From the NCBI RefSeq assembly GCF_000260115.1, contig NZ_JH651379.1, positions 744,001 through 808,000 of the forward strand: a DNA stretch of 64,000 nucleotides, written 5' to 3'. This stretch comes from Galbibacter orientalis DSM 19592. GTDB taxonomy: Bacteria; Bacteroidota; Bacteroidia; Flavobacteriales; Flavobacteriaceae. The translations under genes were made by a program, and so were the position numbers. How positions within the stretch are numbered: position 1 is the stretch's first letter; the number at the start of each line of letters is the position of its first letter. Below the pieces are notes generated by a model. The model was not told where the DNA came from and ran no database searches. It worked only from the letters and a program-made list of their open reading frames with translations. Below, in pieces: positions 55,740 through 64,000 of the stretch.

Positions 55740-56960
55740 TTATAAGTTGTTGGAAAAATTTCTAGGCACCCTAATCGGGATCAATTCTTTATATGTTAAG
55801 CATCGCCACACCCATTCTAATGGTCCGAATCTGAAATATTTTAACCAAACCTTACTCCATATAATTTGAACGATAAAAACTATAATTGCAAGGATAAGTG
55901 CTTCTGATGGACTTAAAGTTTCATAAAGTTTAAACCCTATTGATGAAAATAGAATTAGACCAATAAAGCTTTGCATTATGTAGTTAGTTAAAGCCATTCT
56001 ACCTACATATTTTAAGGGAGACAAGACCTTTTTCCATTTAGTATTGTAGTATAACCAGCCAATAAGCCATAGGTAGAATAATCCCATTACAACGTCTGAA
56101 ATCACCATTGCCTTGACGAATAATTCTCTATAATTTTCTAGTTTAAAAATTTTAAGATCTACTAAAACAAACAGAAATGCTATTCTGTAAATATTTGTAA
56201 TAGCAATTATCAATAGTATGGGTGTTTTTATTTGCTGAATAAATAACTCTAATGAGTTATAAATTTTGTTTTTACCGAGGTAAAGCCCCAATAAAAACAT
56301 TGAAAAGGCTATGGGTGCTAAAAATCCGAAAAGCATTGGAATATTAGAAATATATTCTAAAATCCTTAATTTTAAACCTTCCAAATAAGTTCCATGTTTA
56401 ATTATTTTGTTTACCATTGCTCCCGTATACTCTTTTAAATAGACTTCTGGTTGGAAATTTATAAGACTGAATAAAAATTCAAAAACCTGATTATAAAACG
56501 GAAAAAAAAGAAAGACACCCGATAGAATAAGAATTAATTTGTTTGGCCATTTTATTATAAGTGTAGTAAACAAGCCAAGAATAGCATAAAGATTTAAAAC
56601 ATCTCCAGACCATAATAATATAATATGTAAAACTCCAATTAAAAATAGGATTAACATACGCCTTCCAAAAAAGGAAAATGATAATCTATTTTCATCAAGC
56701 ATTTTTAATGCTTGTATTGAAATACCTAATCCAAAAAGCAGTGAGAATATCGGGAAGAATTTAGTGTAAAAAAACAACTGAAGTATTTTCTCCGAAATTT
56801 GGTCAATGTTAGAAGTAAACTGTAAAGCAAATTCGTCCTGATTTAAAAAGGTTGAATTCATTATGGTAATATTGACAACAAATATTCCTAAGATTGCAAA
56901 TCCTCGGAATATATCTAATATTTCAATTCGTTTTTTTGATTTAGTTGGTTGGGTGTTCAA
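55740..56960 (-). CDS. DUF418 (YeiB-like) membrane protein
   Basis: A 406-residue membrane protein with about ten predicted helices. RIEILDIFRGFAILGIFVVN is the family start, FPIFSLLFGLGI the early motif and KYVGRMALTNYIMQS, FGPLEWVWRCLTY the DUF418 C-terminus. The function is unknown; related proteins are membrane acyltransferase-like. First of a three-gene group with the serine hydrolase and the esterase. Confidence 0.85.
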   Translation of the reverse strand: MNTQPTKSKKRIEILDIFRGFAILGIFVVNITIMNSTFLNQDEFALQFTSNIDQISEKILQLFFYTKFFPIFSLLFGLGISIQALKMLDENRLSFSFFGRRMLILFLIGVLHIILLWSGDVLNLYAILGLFTTLIIKWPNKLILILSGVFLFFPFYNQVFEFLFSLINFQPEVYLKEYTGAMVNKIIKHGTYLEGLKLRILEYISNIPMLFGFLAPIAFSMFLLGLYLGKNKIYNSLELFIQQIKTPILLIIAITNIYRIAFLFVLVDLKIFKLENYRELFVKAMVISDVVMGLFYLWLIGWLYYNTKWKKVLSPLKYVGRMALTNYIMQSFIGLILFSSIGFKLYETLSPSEALILAIIVFIVQIIWSKVWLKYFRFGPLEWVWRCLTYKELIPIRVPRNFSNNL

Positions 56961-57107
56961 TTTTCTCTATAGTATTTAGGCATAAACCAAATATACGTTA
57001 AAATAGCTTTGTTGTAATTTAACAATGTGTATTGCAAGGGATAAGGGTTCTATTTTGAGAACCTCATTTAAACCTTGATATAAGTGGGTTCAATAAATTC
57101 CGTTAAC

Positions 57108-57119
57108 TTTTATCGGACA
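57108..57119. repeat. Left inverted repeat flanking the HigBA module
   Basis: TTTTATCGGACA, inverted with respect to TGTCCGATTAAA at 58581-58592 (one base longer). The 1.5-kb interval contains only the toxin-antitoxin module. Confidence 0.45.
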
Positions 57120-57207
57120 ACAATACTTTTTAATTGGATAAACTATATGATAAATAATTAGGTCTAATAAACTTGGTTTTTTAACCAAGTAATTTAAGTG
57201 CAAACAG

Positions 57208-58302
57208 TTATTTCATTTTTTTATTAATCTTGGTTTTTATCGCATAGTAATCCATTTCGTAGCAAATTCTCCCTAGTAGAATAGCTGGATTAATTTTATG
57301 TTTATTTGCTAAAGCTATTATTTTATCATCGTTTAAGGGGAGGTAATTGTTTAATATATCTTGCCAAATCCTTTTAGGGATTAGTTTTTCTTGAGCATAG
57401 TTATCTGCTTCATTTTCAAATTGATCTAAATTTTGTTTTTTAGTTAAATCCATGAATTTTCTTTCCCTATCATTTCTTAAATGCAAGTCGATATGCCCAA
57501 TTTCGTGCATAATTGTAAAAGCAAAATTGTCAATCCGATTATATCTCAAAGTCAGAGCAATTGCAGGGTTTTTACCTGACCAAAAAGAGAATCCGTCTAT
57601 AGGAGCTTTCTCTAGCTTATTAATTAGTAACATTTTAATTCCAAATTGATTAAGTATAGATTTTACGCGCTCTGGTGTTCTGGAATTTTCGTAGAATATA
57701 TTATTTAGATTAACACAGAGTTGGTTTATATTGTCAAAATTAAAAGTATTCGTTTTTTGATTTTTAGCCTCATATTGAGCTAATGCACTCCATGCGAACA
57801 TATTTTTATTATCAATTTTTAATTTATCTGACTTACGATAATATGCAAACTTCTCTTTTGAGAAGGATGAAACAAGTTCATCAATAGTTGTTATATCATA
57901 AATATTCTTAATCGCTTTAATGTCGCTCTCAATGTCGTTTTGTAAATAATTATGCTTTTTGAAATATAGGACAGGTACATATTCTTTTATGATATTCCAT
58001 AGTTCTATGTTTTTTAATTTTTTAATATTTTTTTCCTTAAGTCTTGCCTTGTCAATCTCGTATTGGGATTGAAATTTCATCCAATAATCTGCTGAAATAC
58101 CTAATGTCTTTTCTAATAAAATTGCAATATCTGCTGTTACGGGTCTTTTCCCTTTGATAATTTCATTTAAAAATGATGGTTTTACATCCAATTCCTTTGC
58201 CAATATTCTTTGGTTTAAATTAGGAGTAGCCTCCAATTCATCTTTGATTAATACTCCTGGATGTGTTGCTTGTGCTGGTATTAAAGTTTTGTTTGTTGCC
58301 AT
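57208..58302 (-). CDS. HigA-type antitoxin fused to an ImmA/IrrE zinc peptidase domain
   Basis: A 364-residue fusion. Residues 1-100 are a HigA/VapI helix-turn-helix (HPGVLIKDELEATPNLNQRI, AKELDVKPSFLNEIIKGKRP, LEKTLGISADYWMKFQ). The middle 100 residues are a linker. The C-terminal part is an ImmA/IrrE metallopeptidase domain with the zinc motif FTIMHEIGHIDLHL (HExxH) and a downstream ENEADNYAQEKLIP glutamate. It should repress its own operon and neutralise HigB; the peptidase could release the toxin under stress. Confidence 0.85.
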   Translation of the reverse strand: MATNKTLIPAQATHPGVLIKDELEATPNLNQRILAKELDVKPSFLNEIIKGKRPVTADIAILLEKTLGISADYWMKFQSQYEIDKARLKEKNIKKLKNIELWNIIKEYVPVLYFKKHNYLQNDIESDIKAIKNIYDITTIDELVSSFSKEKFAYYRKSDKLKIDNKNMFAWSALAQYEAKNQKTNTFNFDNINQLCVNLNNIFYENSRTPERVKSILNQFGIKMLLINKLEKAPIDGFSFWSGKNPAIALTLRYNRIDNFAFTIMHEIGHIDLHLRNDRERKFMDLTKKQNLDQFENEADNYAQEKLIPKRIWQDILNNYLPLNDDKIIALANKHKINPAILLGRICYEMDYYAIKTKINKKMK

Positions 58303-58313
58303 CTTCCTCGCAT

Positions 58314-58577
58314 TTATTTATAGTGATTACTCAATTCAATGATTGAGCATACTGTAATACTGTTAGGTTCTTCTCCCTCTAGTTTAGTTATAAATTCTAT
58401 TCGATATTTATGATCTAATCGAACAGATTCTAATCCTTTTTTATCTCCAATTAAACGTTCGTAATTCAAACTTTTAATTGGATATAATTCTTCTGTGCTT
58501 TTTGCAACCCTTAATTTATCTATTGTTTGTATATACTTTTTGATAATATTTGGTTGAAACCTATGTTTTTTAATCAT
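58314..58577 (-). CDS. HigB-type RelE-superfamily toxin
   Basis: An 87-residue RelE-fold protein: FQPNIIKKYIQTIDKLRVAK, LYPIKSLNYERLIGDKKGLE and VRLDHKYRIEFITK with the basic catalytic end. It would cleave mRNA on the ribosome. It precedes the HigA-ImmA gene by 11 bp, the toxin-first order typical of HigBA. Confidence 0.85.
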   Translation of the reverse strand: MIKKHRFQPNIIKKYIQTIDKLRVAKSTEELYPIKSLNYERLIGDKKGLESVRLDHKYRIEFITKLEGEEPNSITVCSIIELSNHYK

Positions 58578-58580
58578 TAC

Positions 58581-58592
58581 TGTCCGATTAAA
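58581..58592. repeat. Right inverted repeat flanking the HigBA module
   Basis: TGTCCGATTAAA, inverted copy of 57108-57119. The stop codon (TAA, minus strand) of the truncated NAD(P)-binding gene falls within it. Confidence 0.45.
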
Positions 58593-58830
58593 AATACAAG
58601 ACCGCTTCGCTATAAGAAAAAAGACTAATTATTCCTTTACATCCTTGTATTGCATTTTCTAAATCGGCAACCTGTTCGGGAGAACCTTTATATATTTTAT
58701 GATTTTTATGATTTTCAACAATTTTGTTTGGTTCTCTAACTAAACAATGTATGTAATAACCTTTATTTAAAGCTTCTACCAAAATCAATTTTCCAGTTCT
58801 TTCAGTAGCTCCAAGTATCAATATTTTCAT
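58588..58830 (-). pseudogene. NAD(P)-binding (NmrA-like) protein, truncated
   Basis: The first 80 residues of a Rossmann-fold NAD(P)H-binding protein: MKILILGATERTGKLILVEA with the GATxxTG dinucleotide loop, HCLVREPNK and LENAIQGCKGIISLF. The family is normally over 200 residues; here it stops at the inverted repeat that bounds the HigBA module. The missing part is not on the other side of the module. Confidence 0.7.
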
Positions 58831-59200
58831 TTGAGTTCTAGATTTTCAAGACCTAATGACGAATATAATCTATTTTTCTGTTTTATATCATTTGGAAGGA
58901 GTTTATAGATGAAAGATTGAAGTCGGAAGCCCGAAGTTATGCTGCTACAAAGAAAAAAACTGCTTACGGAGCAGCTTCCTTAATATTGAAAAATTTAAAG
59001 ATTGAAGGATTAAAAAAGAAAGAAGTCAGGAGTCAGGAGTCAGGAGAAGATTAAAAAGGTTGAAAAAAAAGAAGTCAGAACAATTTTCAAATCTTCAAAT
59101 CAACAAATTTATAACTTTGACCCTCTGAACCTTTGTCCATATGAGTTAAAAGTAAAAACTACAGCATAAAGCTTACAGCCTATTGCCTTATTTGCCTTTG
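58831..59200. other. Intergenic region dominated by R3 repeats
   Basis: 370 bp, with no gene. Most of it is the reverse-orientation R3 segment at 58905-59160. Confidence 0.6.
58905..59160 (-). repeat. Family R3, reverse copy
   Basis: Contains AGTCGGAAGCCCGAAGTTATG, split as AGTCGGAAGCCCG, the AAACTGCTTACGGAGCAG unit, TTAATATTGAAAAATTTAAA and tandem GTCAGGAGTCAGGAGTCAGG. It is the reverse complement of the segments at 34985-35300. Confidence 0.7.
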
Positions 59201-59274
59201 TGGAGCATATCGGAGTCGAACCGATGACCTCTACACTGCCAGTGTAGCGCTCTAGCCAGCTGAGCTAATGCCCC
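59201..59274 (-). tRNA. tRNA-Ala (GGC)
   Basis: Full cloverleaf on the minus strand: acceptor GGGGCAT / ATGCTCC (one G-T pair), D arm GCTCAGCTGGCTAGAGC, anticodon arm CTACA-CTGGCAG-TGTAG (GGC), T arm ATCGG-TTCGACT-CCGAT, discriminator A, no CCA encoded. Confidence 0.95.
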
Positions 59275-59299
59275 TATCTACAATAGGTTTTAAGAAAAT

Positions 59300-60094
59300 T
59301 TATTTCTTAACACTTAATATTAAAAGTGGAATACTGCATCTAAATTCACGCTTCAAAATTATATTTTTTTCCCATAACTTGGTAAAAAATCCACGCTTTC
59401 TTCTAAATACAATTAAGATATCTGGATTATGCTCTTGAAAATGTTCCAACACGCCTTCAAAAGTAGTAGTGTTTTCTGAGGTTTGTACCTCTTCACTTAA
59501 CGACTTTAACTTGTCGTCAATCTCTAAATCTTCAGTAACATAATTCGGTGTTTTTACTAAAAGAAGATTTAAATTCAGCTTAAATCGTTCTTTAAATGCA
59601 ACTAAAGGATCTAAAATTGTGGGATGTTTTACAATTCCCGATTTAAAAGCTACCAAACCAGTATTATAATCTTTAAATGTATTACCCTCTGGAACTATTA
59701 AAGTAGGAATATTGGTTTGCTTAACAATTTTTCCGGTTGTTTTACCCAGAAAAACTTCTTCGCGTATATCCGTACTTCTGGGTTCCATAATAAGTAAATC
59801 AATTCCATACTGCTGGTCAACCGCCTTTATCCCATCTAATACCTCCCCATTATATGCAGTAATTGTAACAGAAACCCCTTTTTTATCTACTTTATTGAGC
59901 ACTTCTTCTAATTGTTCTGTAGTATTTTTAGCAACAACATCCTCCACATTTGCAATAGAACCTGCTTTATTTATAAAAGTAAAGGCCTGCATTAAATATA
60001 TTTTGCTGTCGAAAAATTTAGCAAAATCTATGGCATATTGTAATGTGTTTATTGTATTTGAAGATGTTCCAATTGGAACCAAAATGTTTTTCAT
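59300..60094 (-). CDS. Tandem universal stress protein
   Basis: A 264-residue cytoplasmic protein of two UspA domains. The first holds KNILVPIGTSSNTINTLQYA and ends with the nucleotide-binding GKTGKIVKQTNIPTLIVP-type loop (GxxxxG; shown as FLGKTTGKIVKQTN). The second domain is degenerate, lacking the G-2x-G-9x-G motif (DILIVFRRKRGFFTKLWEKN). Members protect cells in stationary phase and stress. It lies just downstream of the tRNA-Ala gene. Confidence 0.85.
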   Translation of the reverse strand: MKNILVPIGTSSNTINTLQYAIDFAKFFDSKIYLMQAFTFINKAGSIANVEDVVAKNTTEQLEEVLNKVDKKGVSVTITAYNGEVLDGIKAVDQQYGIDLLIMEPRSTDIREEVFLGKTTGKIVKQTNIPTLIVPEGNTFKDYNTGLVAFKSGIVKHPTILDPLVAFKERFKLNLNLLLVKTPNYVTEDLEIDDKLKSLSEEVQTSENTTTFEGVLEHFQEHNPDILIVFRRKRGFFTKLWEKNIILKREFRCSIPLLILSVKK

Positions 60095-60200
60095 AAGGTA
60101 TCTTATTTAAGGTATGATTGATAAATGCTTTATTACTTTTGCACTTAAATTTACACAAAATTATTTTTCTGCTAGTTTTTCTTTTAAAAATTGGTAAATC

Positions 60201-60322
60201 ATTTACCTCAGGAGCAAGCTCACAAGGTATTCAAAAGGAAAATAATTTAATCCATTTCGACGTAGAGCCCTTCGATAAACTCAGGACAGGCTCTAGGGAA
60301 TAAAAACCTCAATGAGGGATTC
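60201..60322 (+). repeat. Family R2, full copy 6
   Basis: ATTTACCTCAGGAGCAAGCT ... CACAAGGTATTCAAAAGGAA ... CCTCAATGAGGGATTCGG. It ends seven bases before the MATE gene start codon. Confidence 0.75.
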
Positions 60323-60328
60323 GGTACA

Positions 60329-61657
60329 ATGAAAGAAGCTAAAATTAACTTTAAAGAGATCAATCAATTGGCAATTCCTGCTATTATTGCGGGAATTGCA
60401 GAACCACTTATTTCTCTTACCGATATAGCAATTATTGGTAATGTAGATAAAAATCCTGTTGAAGCATTGGCTGCTGCTGGAATTGTAGGTTCTTTTCTTT
60501 CTGCTATTATTTGGATTGTAGCGCAAACAAAAACTGCTATTTCTGCAATTGTTTCACAACACTTTGGAGCAAACAGATTACACGCAGTAAAAACATTAGT
60601 TCCACAAGCCTTAGCCTTTAATTTCTTGTTTAGTTTACTAATTTACTTCGGAACCGCTTGGGTAGCAGAAAATATTTTTAGTTTGTATAATGCTGAAGGA
60701 CTTATTTTACAATATACGGCCGATTATTATCAAATTAGAGCCATTGGCTATCCGCTTACGCTAGTTACTTTCGGAATTTTTGGGGTTTTTAGAGGGATGC
60801 AAAATACGCTTTGGGCAATGAAATGCAGTTTAACTGGTGCCGCCGTAAATATTGTTTTGGATTATATTTTAGTATATGGAATTGATGGAATTATTCCTGC
60901 CATGCATCTTAAAGGGGCGGGTTATGCAAGTGTTATTGCCCAGTTAGTAATGTTACTCATGGCAACTTATTTTTACGTTAAAAAAACACCTTTCAATTTT
61001 AAATTGAGCTTTAATATTAATCCGCAAATGAAAAAGCTCTTATTAATGAGCGCCAATTTATTTGTACGTACTGCCGCTTTAAACTTTGCCATTTACCTTG
61101 CAAATGCATATGCTACAGATTATGGAAAAAATTATATTGCTGCACAGAGTATTTTAATGAATATTTGGTTGTTTTTTTCCTTTTTTATTGATGGGTATGC
61201 CAATGCTGGAAATGCAATTTCAGGAAGGTTATTAGGAGCTAAAGACTACAACCGTTTGTGGTTTTTAAGTATTGATATCTGTAAATATGCTATCATCATT
61301 TCGTTTATTTTAATGGCTGTTTGTGGCTTATTTTATAATGAAATTGGAATTCTATTCAATAAAGAAGAAACTGTTCTAGCTCTTTTTTCATCCGTATTTT
61401 GGATTGTATTAATTATGCAACCAGTTAATGCGGTTGCTTTTATGTTTGATGGTATTTTTAAAGGTTTAGGAGAAGCAAGTTACCTTAGAAATGTATTATT
61501 AGCAGCTACTTTTTTAGGATTTGCTCCTACCTTATTTTTATTCAATTTCTTCGGATTTAAATTGTATGCTATTTGGATTGCATTCTTTGTTTGGATGTTA
61601 ATACGCTCCCTCGCATTAGTTATTAAATTCAGACGGAAATACGTTAATGAAGTTTAG
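60329..61657 (+). CDS. MATE family efflux transporter (DinF-like)
   Basis: A 442-residue inner-membrane exporter with twelve predicted helices. INQLAIPAIIAGIAEPLISL is helix 1 with the conserved PxxxxxxAEPL pattern, FGIFGVFRGMQNTLWAM and DGYANAGNAISGRLLGAKD are the second MATE signatures. It pumps cationic drugs or metabolites with sodium or protons. The start codon follows an R2 repeat by seven bases. Confidence 0.92.
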   Translation: MKEAKINFKEINQLAIPAIIAGIAEPLISLTDIAIIGNVDKNPVEALAAAGIVGSFLSAIIWIVAQTKTAISAIVSQHFGANRLHAVKTLVPQALAFNFLFSLLIYFGTAWVAENIFSLYNAEGLILQYTADYYQIRAIGYPLTLVTFGIFGVFRGMQNTLWAMKCSLTGAAVNIVLDYILVYGIDGIIPAMHLKGAGYASVIAQLVMLLMATYFYVKKTPFNFKLSFNINPQMKKLLLMSANLFVRTAALNFAIYLANAYATDYGKNYIAAQSILMNIWLFFSFFIDGYANAGNAISGRLLGAKDYNRLWFLSIDICKYAIIISFILMAVCGLFYNEIGILFNKEETVLALFSSVFWIVLIMQPVNAVAFMFDGIFKGLGEASYLRNVLLAATFLGFAPTLFLFNFFGFKLYAIWIAFFVWMLIRSLALVIKFRRKYVNEV

Positions 61658-61696
61658 TTTCCTTAATTTTGAAGAACAACATTTTAAGATATTCAC

Positions 61697-62464
61697 ATGG
61701 GCACAGATAGAATCAACGGGAGTTTATTTACCAATATTGAAAATAAAATAGCAACTGTAGAGTTTGGCCATCCAGCTAGTAATTCATTTCCCTCTATATT
61801 GTTAAAACGACTTTCTTCTGAAATAAATGCACTTTCGATTAATAAAGAAGTTCAGCTTATTATATTGAAAAGTGAAGGTGAAAAAGCGTTTTGTGCTGGG
61901 GCTTCTTTTGATGAGCTCGTAGCAATTACAAATCAAGAAGAAGGAGAAGCTTTTTTTAGTGGCTTTGGAAATGTAATAAATGCGATGCGGAAATGTAATA
62001 AACTTATTATTGGTCGTGTACAAGGAAAAACTGTAGGAGGTGGAGTAGGACTTATTGCAGCCTGCGATTATGCTATTGCAACAGAAGCAGCAGCTATTAA
62101 ATTATCTGAGTTAACAATTGGGATTGGTCCTTTTGTAATTGCCCCAGCTGTAGAGCGTAAAATGGGTGTAGCTGCCTTAGCAGAACTTACACTTGCTGCC
62201 ACCGAATGGAAAAATGCGTATTGGGCAAAAGAAAAAGGGTTATATGCCAAAGTTTTTGAAACTATTACCGAAGTGGATAATGAAATCGAGACCCTAACGA
62301 ACAAATTAGCAGCATATAACCCTGAAGCTTTAAGTACTTTGAAAAAAGCTTTATGGGAAAACACCAATCACTGGGATTTGCTACTTATAGATAGAGCAAA
62401 AACATCTGGTAAATTGGTGCTTTCCGATTTTACTAAAAAAGCTTTAGAAAAGTTTAAAAAGTAA
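61697..62464 (+). CDS. Enoyl-CoA hydratase/isomerase family protein
   Basis: A 255-residue crotonase-fold enzyme. EGEKAFCAGASFDELV and VQGKTVGGGVGLIAACDYAI contain the oxyanion hole and acyl-CoA binding, and KLSELTIGIGPFVIAP the catalytic region. The Glu pair of true hydratases is not fully conserved (one Glu in LSELTIG). Its 3' end overlaps the convergent 117-residue gene by 11 bp. It lies near an acyl-CoA dehydrogenase and may share a degradation pathway. Confidence 0.85.
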   Translation: MGTDRINGSLFTNIENKIATVEFGHPASNSFPSILLKRLSSEINALSINKEVQLIILKSEGEKAFCAGASFDELVAITNQEEGEAFFSGFGNVINAMRKCNKLIIGRVQGKTVGGGVGLIAACDYAIATEAAAIKLSELTIGIGPFVIAPAVERKMGVAALAELTLAATEWKNAYWAKEKGLYAKVFETITEVDNEIETLTNKLAAYNPEALSTLKKALWENTNHWDLLLIDRAKTSGKLVLSDFTKKALEKFKK

Positions 62465-62807
62465 TTTCATTACTAGATAATGCTCTAGTTACATTAGCTT
62501 CTATTGTTGGGAAGCTACTAAAAAACTTACGTCCATCTTTTCTTTGTAGCACAGCTATTTGCTCTCCACTTTCATTAGCCTCTACTTTTTTAACAATAAC
62601 TTCATTGTTAAAAACAGATTTATAATTTGGTACACCACCTCTTTTTATAATGATATTTTTTCTAGGAAGATCAATATGCTGATAGGTACTTTCAGAAGTA
62701 CTGTTAATTGTTAAAACATCTCCAACTTTAACCTCTTTATCTTGCGCTTGTGATACAAAAGCAAAAAATGAGAATACTGCAATAAATAGCCTTTTTTTCA
62801 TAGTCAA
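62454..62807 (-). CDS. Small secreted protein, function unknown
   Basis: A 117-residue exported protein. The signal peptide (KKRLFIAVFSFFAFVSQAQ) is followed by VKVGDVLTINSTSESTYQHI, DLPRKNIIIKRGGVPNYKSV and IAVLQRKDGRKFFSSFPTIE. Similar proteins occur throughout Flavobacteriaceae, sometimes mislabelled dihydroorotase; there are no catalytic motifs. It converges with, and overlaps, the hydratase gene. Confidence 0.6.
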   Translation of the reverse strand: MTMKKRLFIAVFSFFAFVSQAQDKEVKVGDVLTINSTSESTYQHIDLPRKNIIIKRGGVPNYKSVFNNEVIVKKVEANESGEQIAVLQRKDGRKFFSSFPTIEANVTRALSSNEITF

Positions 62808-62919
62808 ACAATTTAATTGTTAATATATACTCGTTATATTAACAAATATACAAAATATGACCATTATTTTTAATTCGGAAATTCTTAAATATTTACTAAA
62901 TATTGGGCATTATTCAACC

Positions 62920-64000
62920 CTATTTAAAGGCTTGTTCTCCTGTGATATCCGCCCCTGTAATGAGAAGGTGAATATCATGGGTTCCCTCATAGGTAATAAC
63001 GCTCTCTAAGTTCATCATATGGCGCATAATGCTATACTCTCCTGTAATCCCCATAGCTCCTAATACTTGTCGAGCTTCTCTAGCTATATTTAGTGCCATG
63101 GCTACATTATTACGTTTTGCCATAGAAATTTGTGCAGTACTTGCTTTTCCTTCATTTTTTAGCTGTCCTAAACGGAGCGCTAACAACTGAGCTTTGGTAA
63201 TTTCGGTAACCATTTCTGCTAATTTTTTTTGCTGAAGTTGAGTTGCAGCAATAGGTTTTCCAAATTGAATACGCTCTTTTGCATAACGCAATGCGGTGTC
63301 ATAACAATCCATTGCTGCTCCAATTGCACCCCATGCAATTCCGTAGCGAGCAGAATCTAAACACCCTAGAGGAGCGCCGAGTCCGCTTTTTTCTGGCAGA
63401 AGATTTTCTTTGGGGACTTTTACATTATCAAAAATTAATTCCCCAGTAGCCGATGCCCTTAAAGACCATTTATTATGGGTTTCTGGCGTAGAAAACCCTT
63501 CCATACCTCGTTCTACAATGAGACCGTGGATTCTCCCTTCTTCGTTCTTTGCCCATACCACAGCAAGATCTGCAAATGGAGCATTAGAAATCCAGAGTTT
63601 GGCACCATTTAAAAGATAATAATCTCCTGCATCTTTAAATTTGGTTTCCATTCCTCCCGGATTAGACCCATGGTTAGGCTCTGTAAGTCCAAAGCATCCT
63701 ATAAACTCTCCTGAAGCTAATTTAGGGAGGTATTTTTTCCGTTGAGCTTCTGTTCCATACTTCCAAATAGGATACATTACTAAAGAGGATTGTACAGAGG
63801 CTGTGGAGCGTACACCACTATCTCCTCTTTCAATTTCTTGCATAATTAAACCGTAGCTAATTTGGTCGAGACCAGCGCCTCCATATTCTTCTGGAATATA
63901 AGGACCAAAAGCCCCTATTTCTGCCAAACCATTAATAATTTGTTTTGGAAACTCAGCTTTTTGTGCAAAGTCTTCAATAATAGGAGAAACTTCCTTTTTA
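62920..64000 (-). CDS. gcdH: Glutaryl-CoA dehydrogenase, 5' end cut by window edge
   Basis: At least 360 residues; the reading frame is open to the edge (PIIEDFAQKAEFPKQIINGL). GAFGPYIPEEYGGAGLDQIS, GCFGLTEPNHGSNPGGM (FAD and substrate binding) and the C-terminal NLESVITYEGTHDIHLLITG with the catalytic glutamate in YEGT mark it as the glutaryl-CoA type rather than a short-chain dehydrogenase. It oxidises and decarboxylates glutaryl-CoA to crotonyl-CoA in lysine and tryptophan breakdown. A flavin-binding KWSLRASAT segment is present. Confidence 0.9.
   Translation of the reverse strand, partial: KKEVSPIIEDFAQKAEFPKQIINGLAEIGAFGPYIPEEYGGAGLDQISYGLIMQEIERGDSGVRSTASVQSSLVMYPIWKYGTEAQRKKYLPKLASGEFIGCFGLTEPNHGSNPGGMETKFKDAGDYYLLNGAKLWISNAPFADLAVVWAKNEEGRIHGLIVERGMEGFSTPETHNKWSLRASATGELIFDNVKVPKENLLPEKSGLGAPLGCLDSARYGIAWGAIGAAMDCYDTALRYAKERIQFGKPIAATQLQQKKLAEMVTEITKAQLLALRLGQLKNEGKASTAQISMAKRNNVAMALNIAREARQVLGAMGITGEYSIMRHMMNLESVITYEGTHDIHLLITGADITGEQAFK

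Noticed and set aside
57000-57107. Missing C-terminal part of the NAD(P)-binding gene on the far side of the HigBA module
   Set aside because: I translated the minus-strand frames there and found only short, stop-interrupted frames.
60118-60303. Short plus-strand reading frame ending in the FDKLRTG-type sequence
   Set aside because: It is the translation of an R2 repeat; the same peptide appears wherever this kind of repeat occurs and there is no independent coding signal.

Overview
The window is AT-rich bacterial chromosome from a member of the Bacteroidota, almost certainly a Flavobacteriaceae-type organism. The evidence is a SusC/RagA outer-membrane receptor, Bacteroidota-type promoters (TAnnTTTG at -7, with no Shine-Dalgarno sequences before starts), many lipoproteins with a Cys lipobox, an LpxH-like UDP-2,3-diacylglucosamine hydrolase, a TPR-type sensor kinase and intergenic repeat families of the kind common in marine flavobacteria. 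I cannot name the genus from sequence alone.

Layout. 1-3293: a nearly complete SusC-type TonB-dependent receptor (3' end cut by the window edge). Its leader carries an in-frame TGA, and LacI-type operator palindromes lie upstream. 3.6-8.3 kb: queD, an lpxH-like gene, an alpha/beta hydrolase, a glutamate-receptor-type potassium channel and an aldo/keto reductase. 8.3-14.9 kb: a dense redox-repair region with a hydrolase-OsmC fusion, a seven-gene same-strand operon (TlpA-like thioredoxin, glutaredoxin-GNAT fusion, SelO AMPylase, DM13 protein, small protein, DUF427 protein, divergent MsrA), then msrB-msrA. 15.1-18.1 kb: recJ, osmC and a uracil-DNA glycosylase family gene.

18.1-23.4 kb is an accessory region. 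It looks like an integrase-less cassette array: small toxin-antitoxin modules (ParE-like, PIN/VapC), a short gene and gene fragments separated by repeated attC-like boundary sequences, interrupted by an IS3-family element, and followed by an hsdM fragment and a type IV AbiEi/AbiEii pair. 23.4-34.8 kb is mostly housekeeping: rsmI, doxX, a conserved unknown gene, tdk, alr, mscL, a TPR lipoprotein, asd, two secreted peptidases and a DUF1697 gene. 35.4-42.0 kb is a thiamine operon (thiS, thiC, a second thiE/tenI, thiD, thiE, thiG, thiH) behind a TPP riboswitch; no thiF is present. 42.2-45.1 kb is a TPR sensor kinase and response regulator pair with a 59-residue lipoprotein upstream.

47.4-50.2 kb is a mini-island of about 2.8 kb inserted at the 3' end of a CAT-anticodon tRNA gene and bounded by 16-bp direct repeats. 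It carries a DUF2971-like protein, a Fic AMP-transferase and what looks like the first 15 codons of a dead integrase. 50.4-52.5 kb: methylmalonyl-CoA epimerase, rbfA and a LolC/E-type permease. 52.6-57.0 kb: a membrane protein and a DUF418 / serine hydrolase / esterase group. 57.1-58.6 kb: a HigB-type toxin with a HigA-ImmA fusion antitoxin inside short inverted repeats that truncate an NAD(P)-binding gene. 59.2-64 kb: tRNA-Ala, a universal stress protein, a MATE exporter, an enoyl-CoA hydratase, a small secreted protein and a glutaryl-CoA dehydrogenase cut by the right edge.

Three interspersed repeat families occupy many of the long intergenic gaps.
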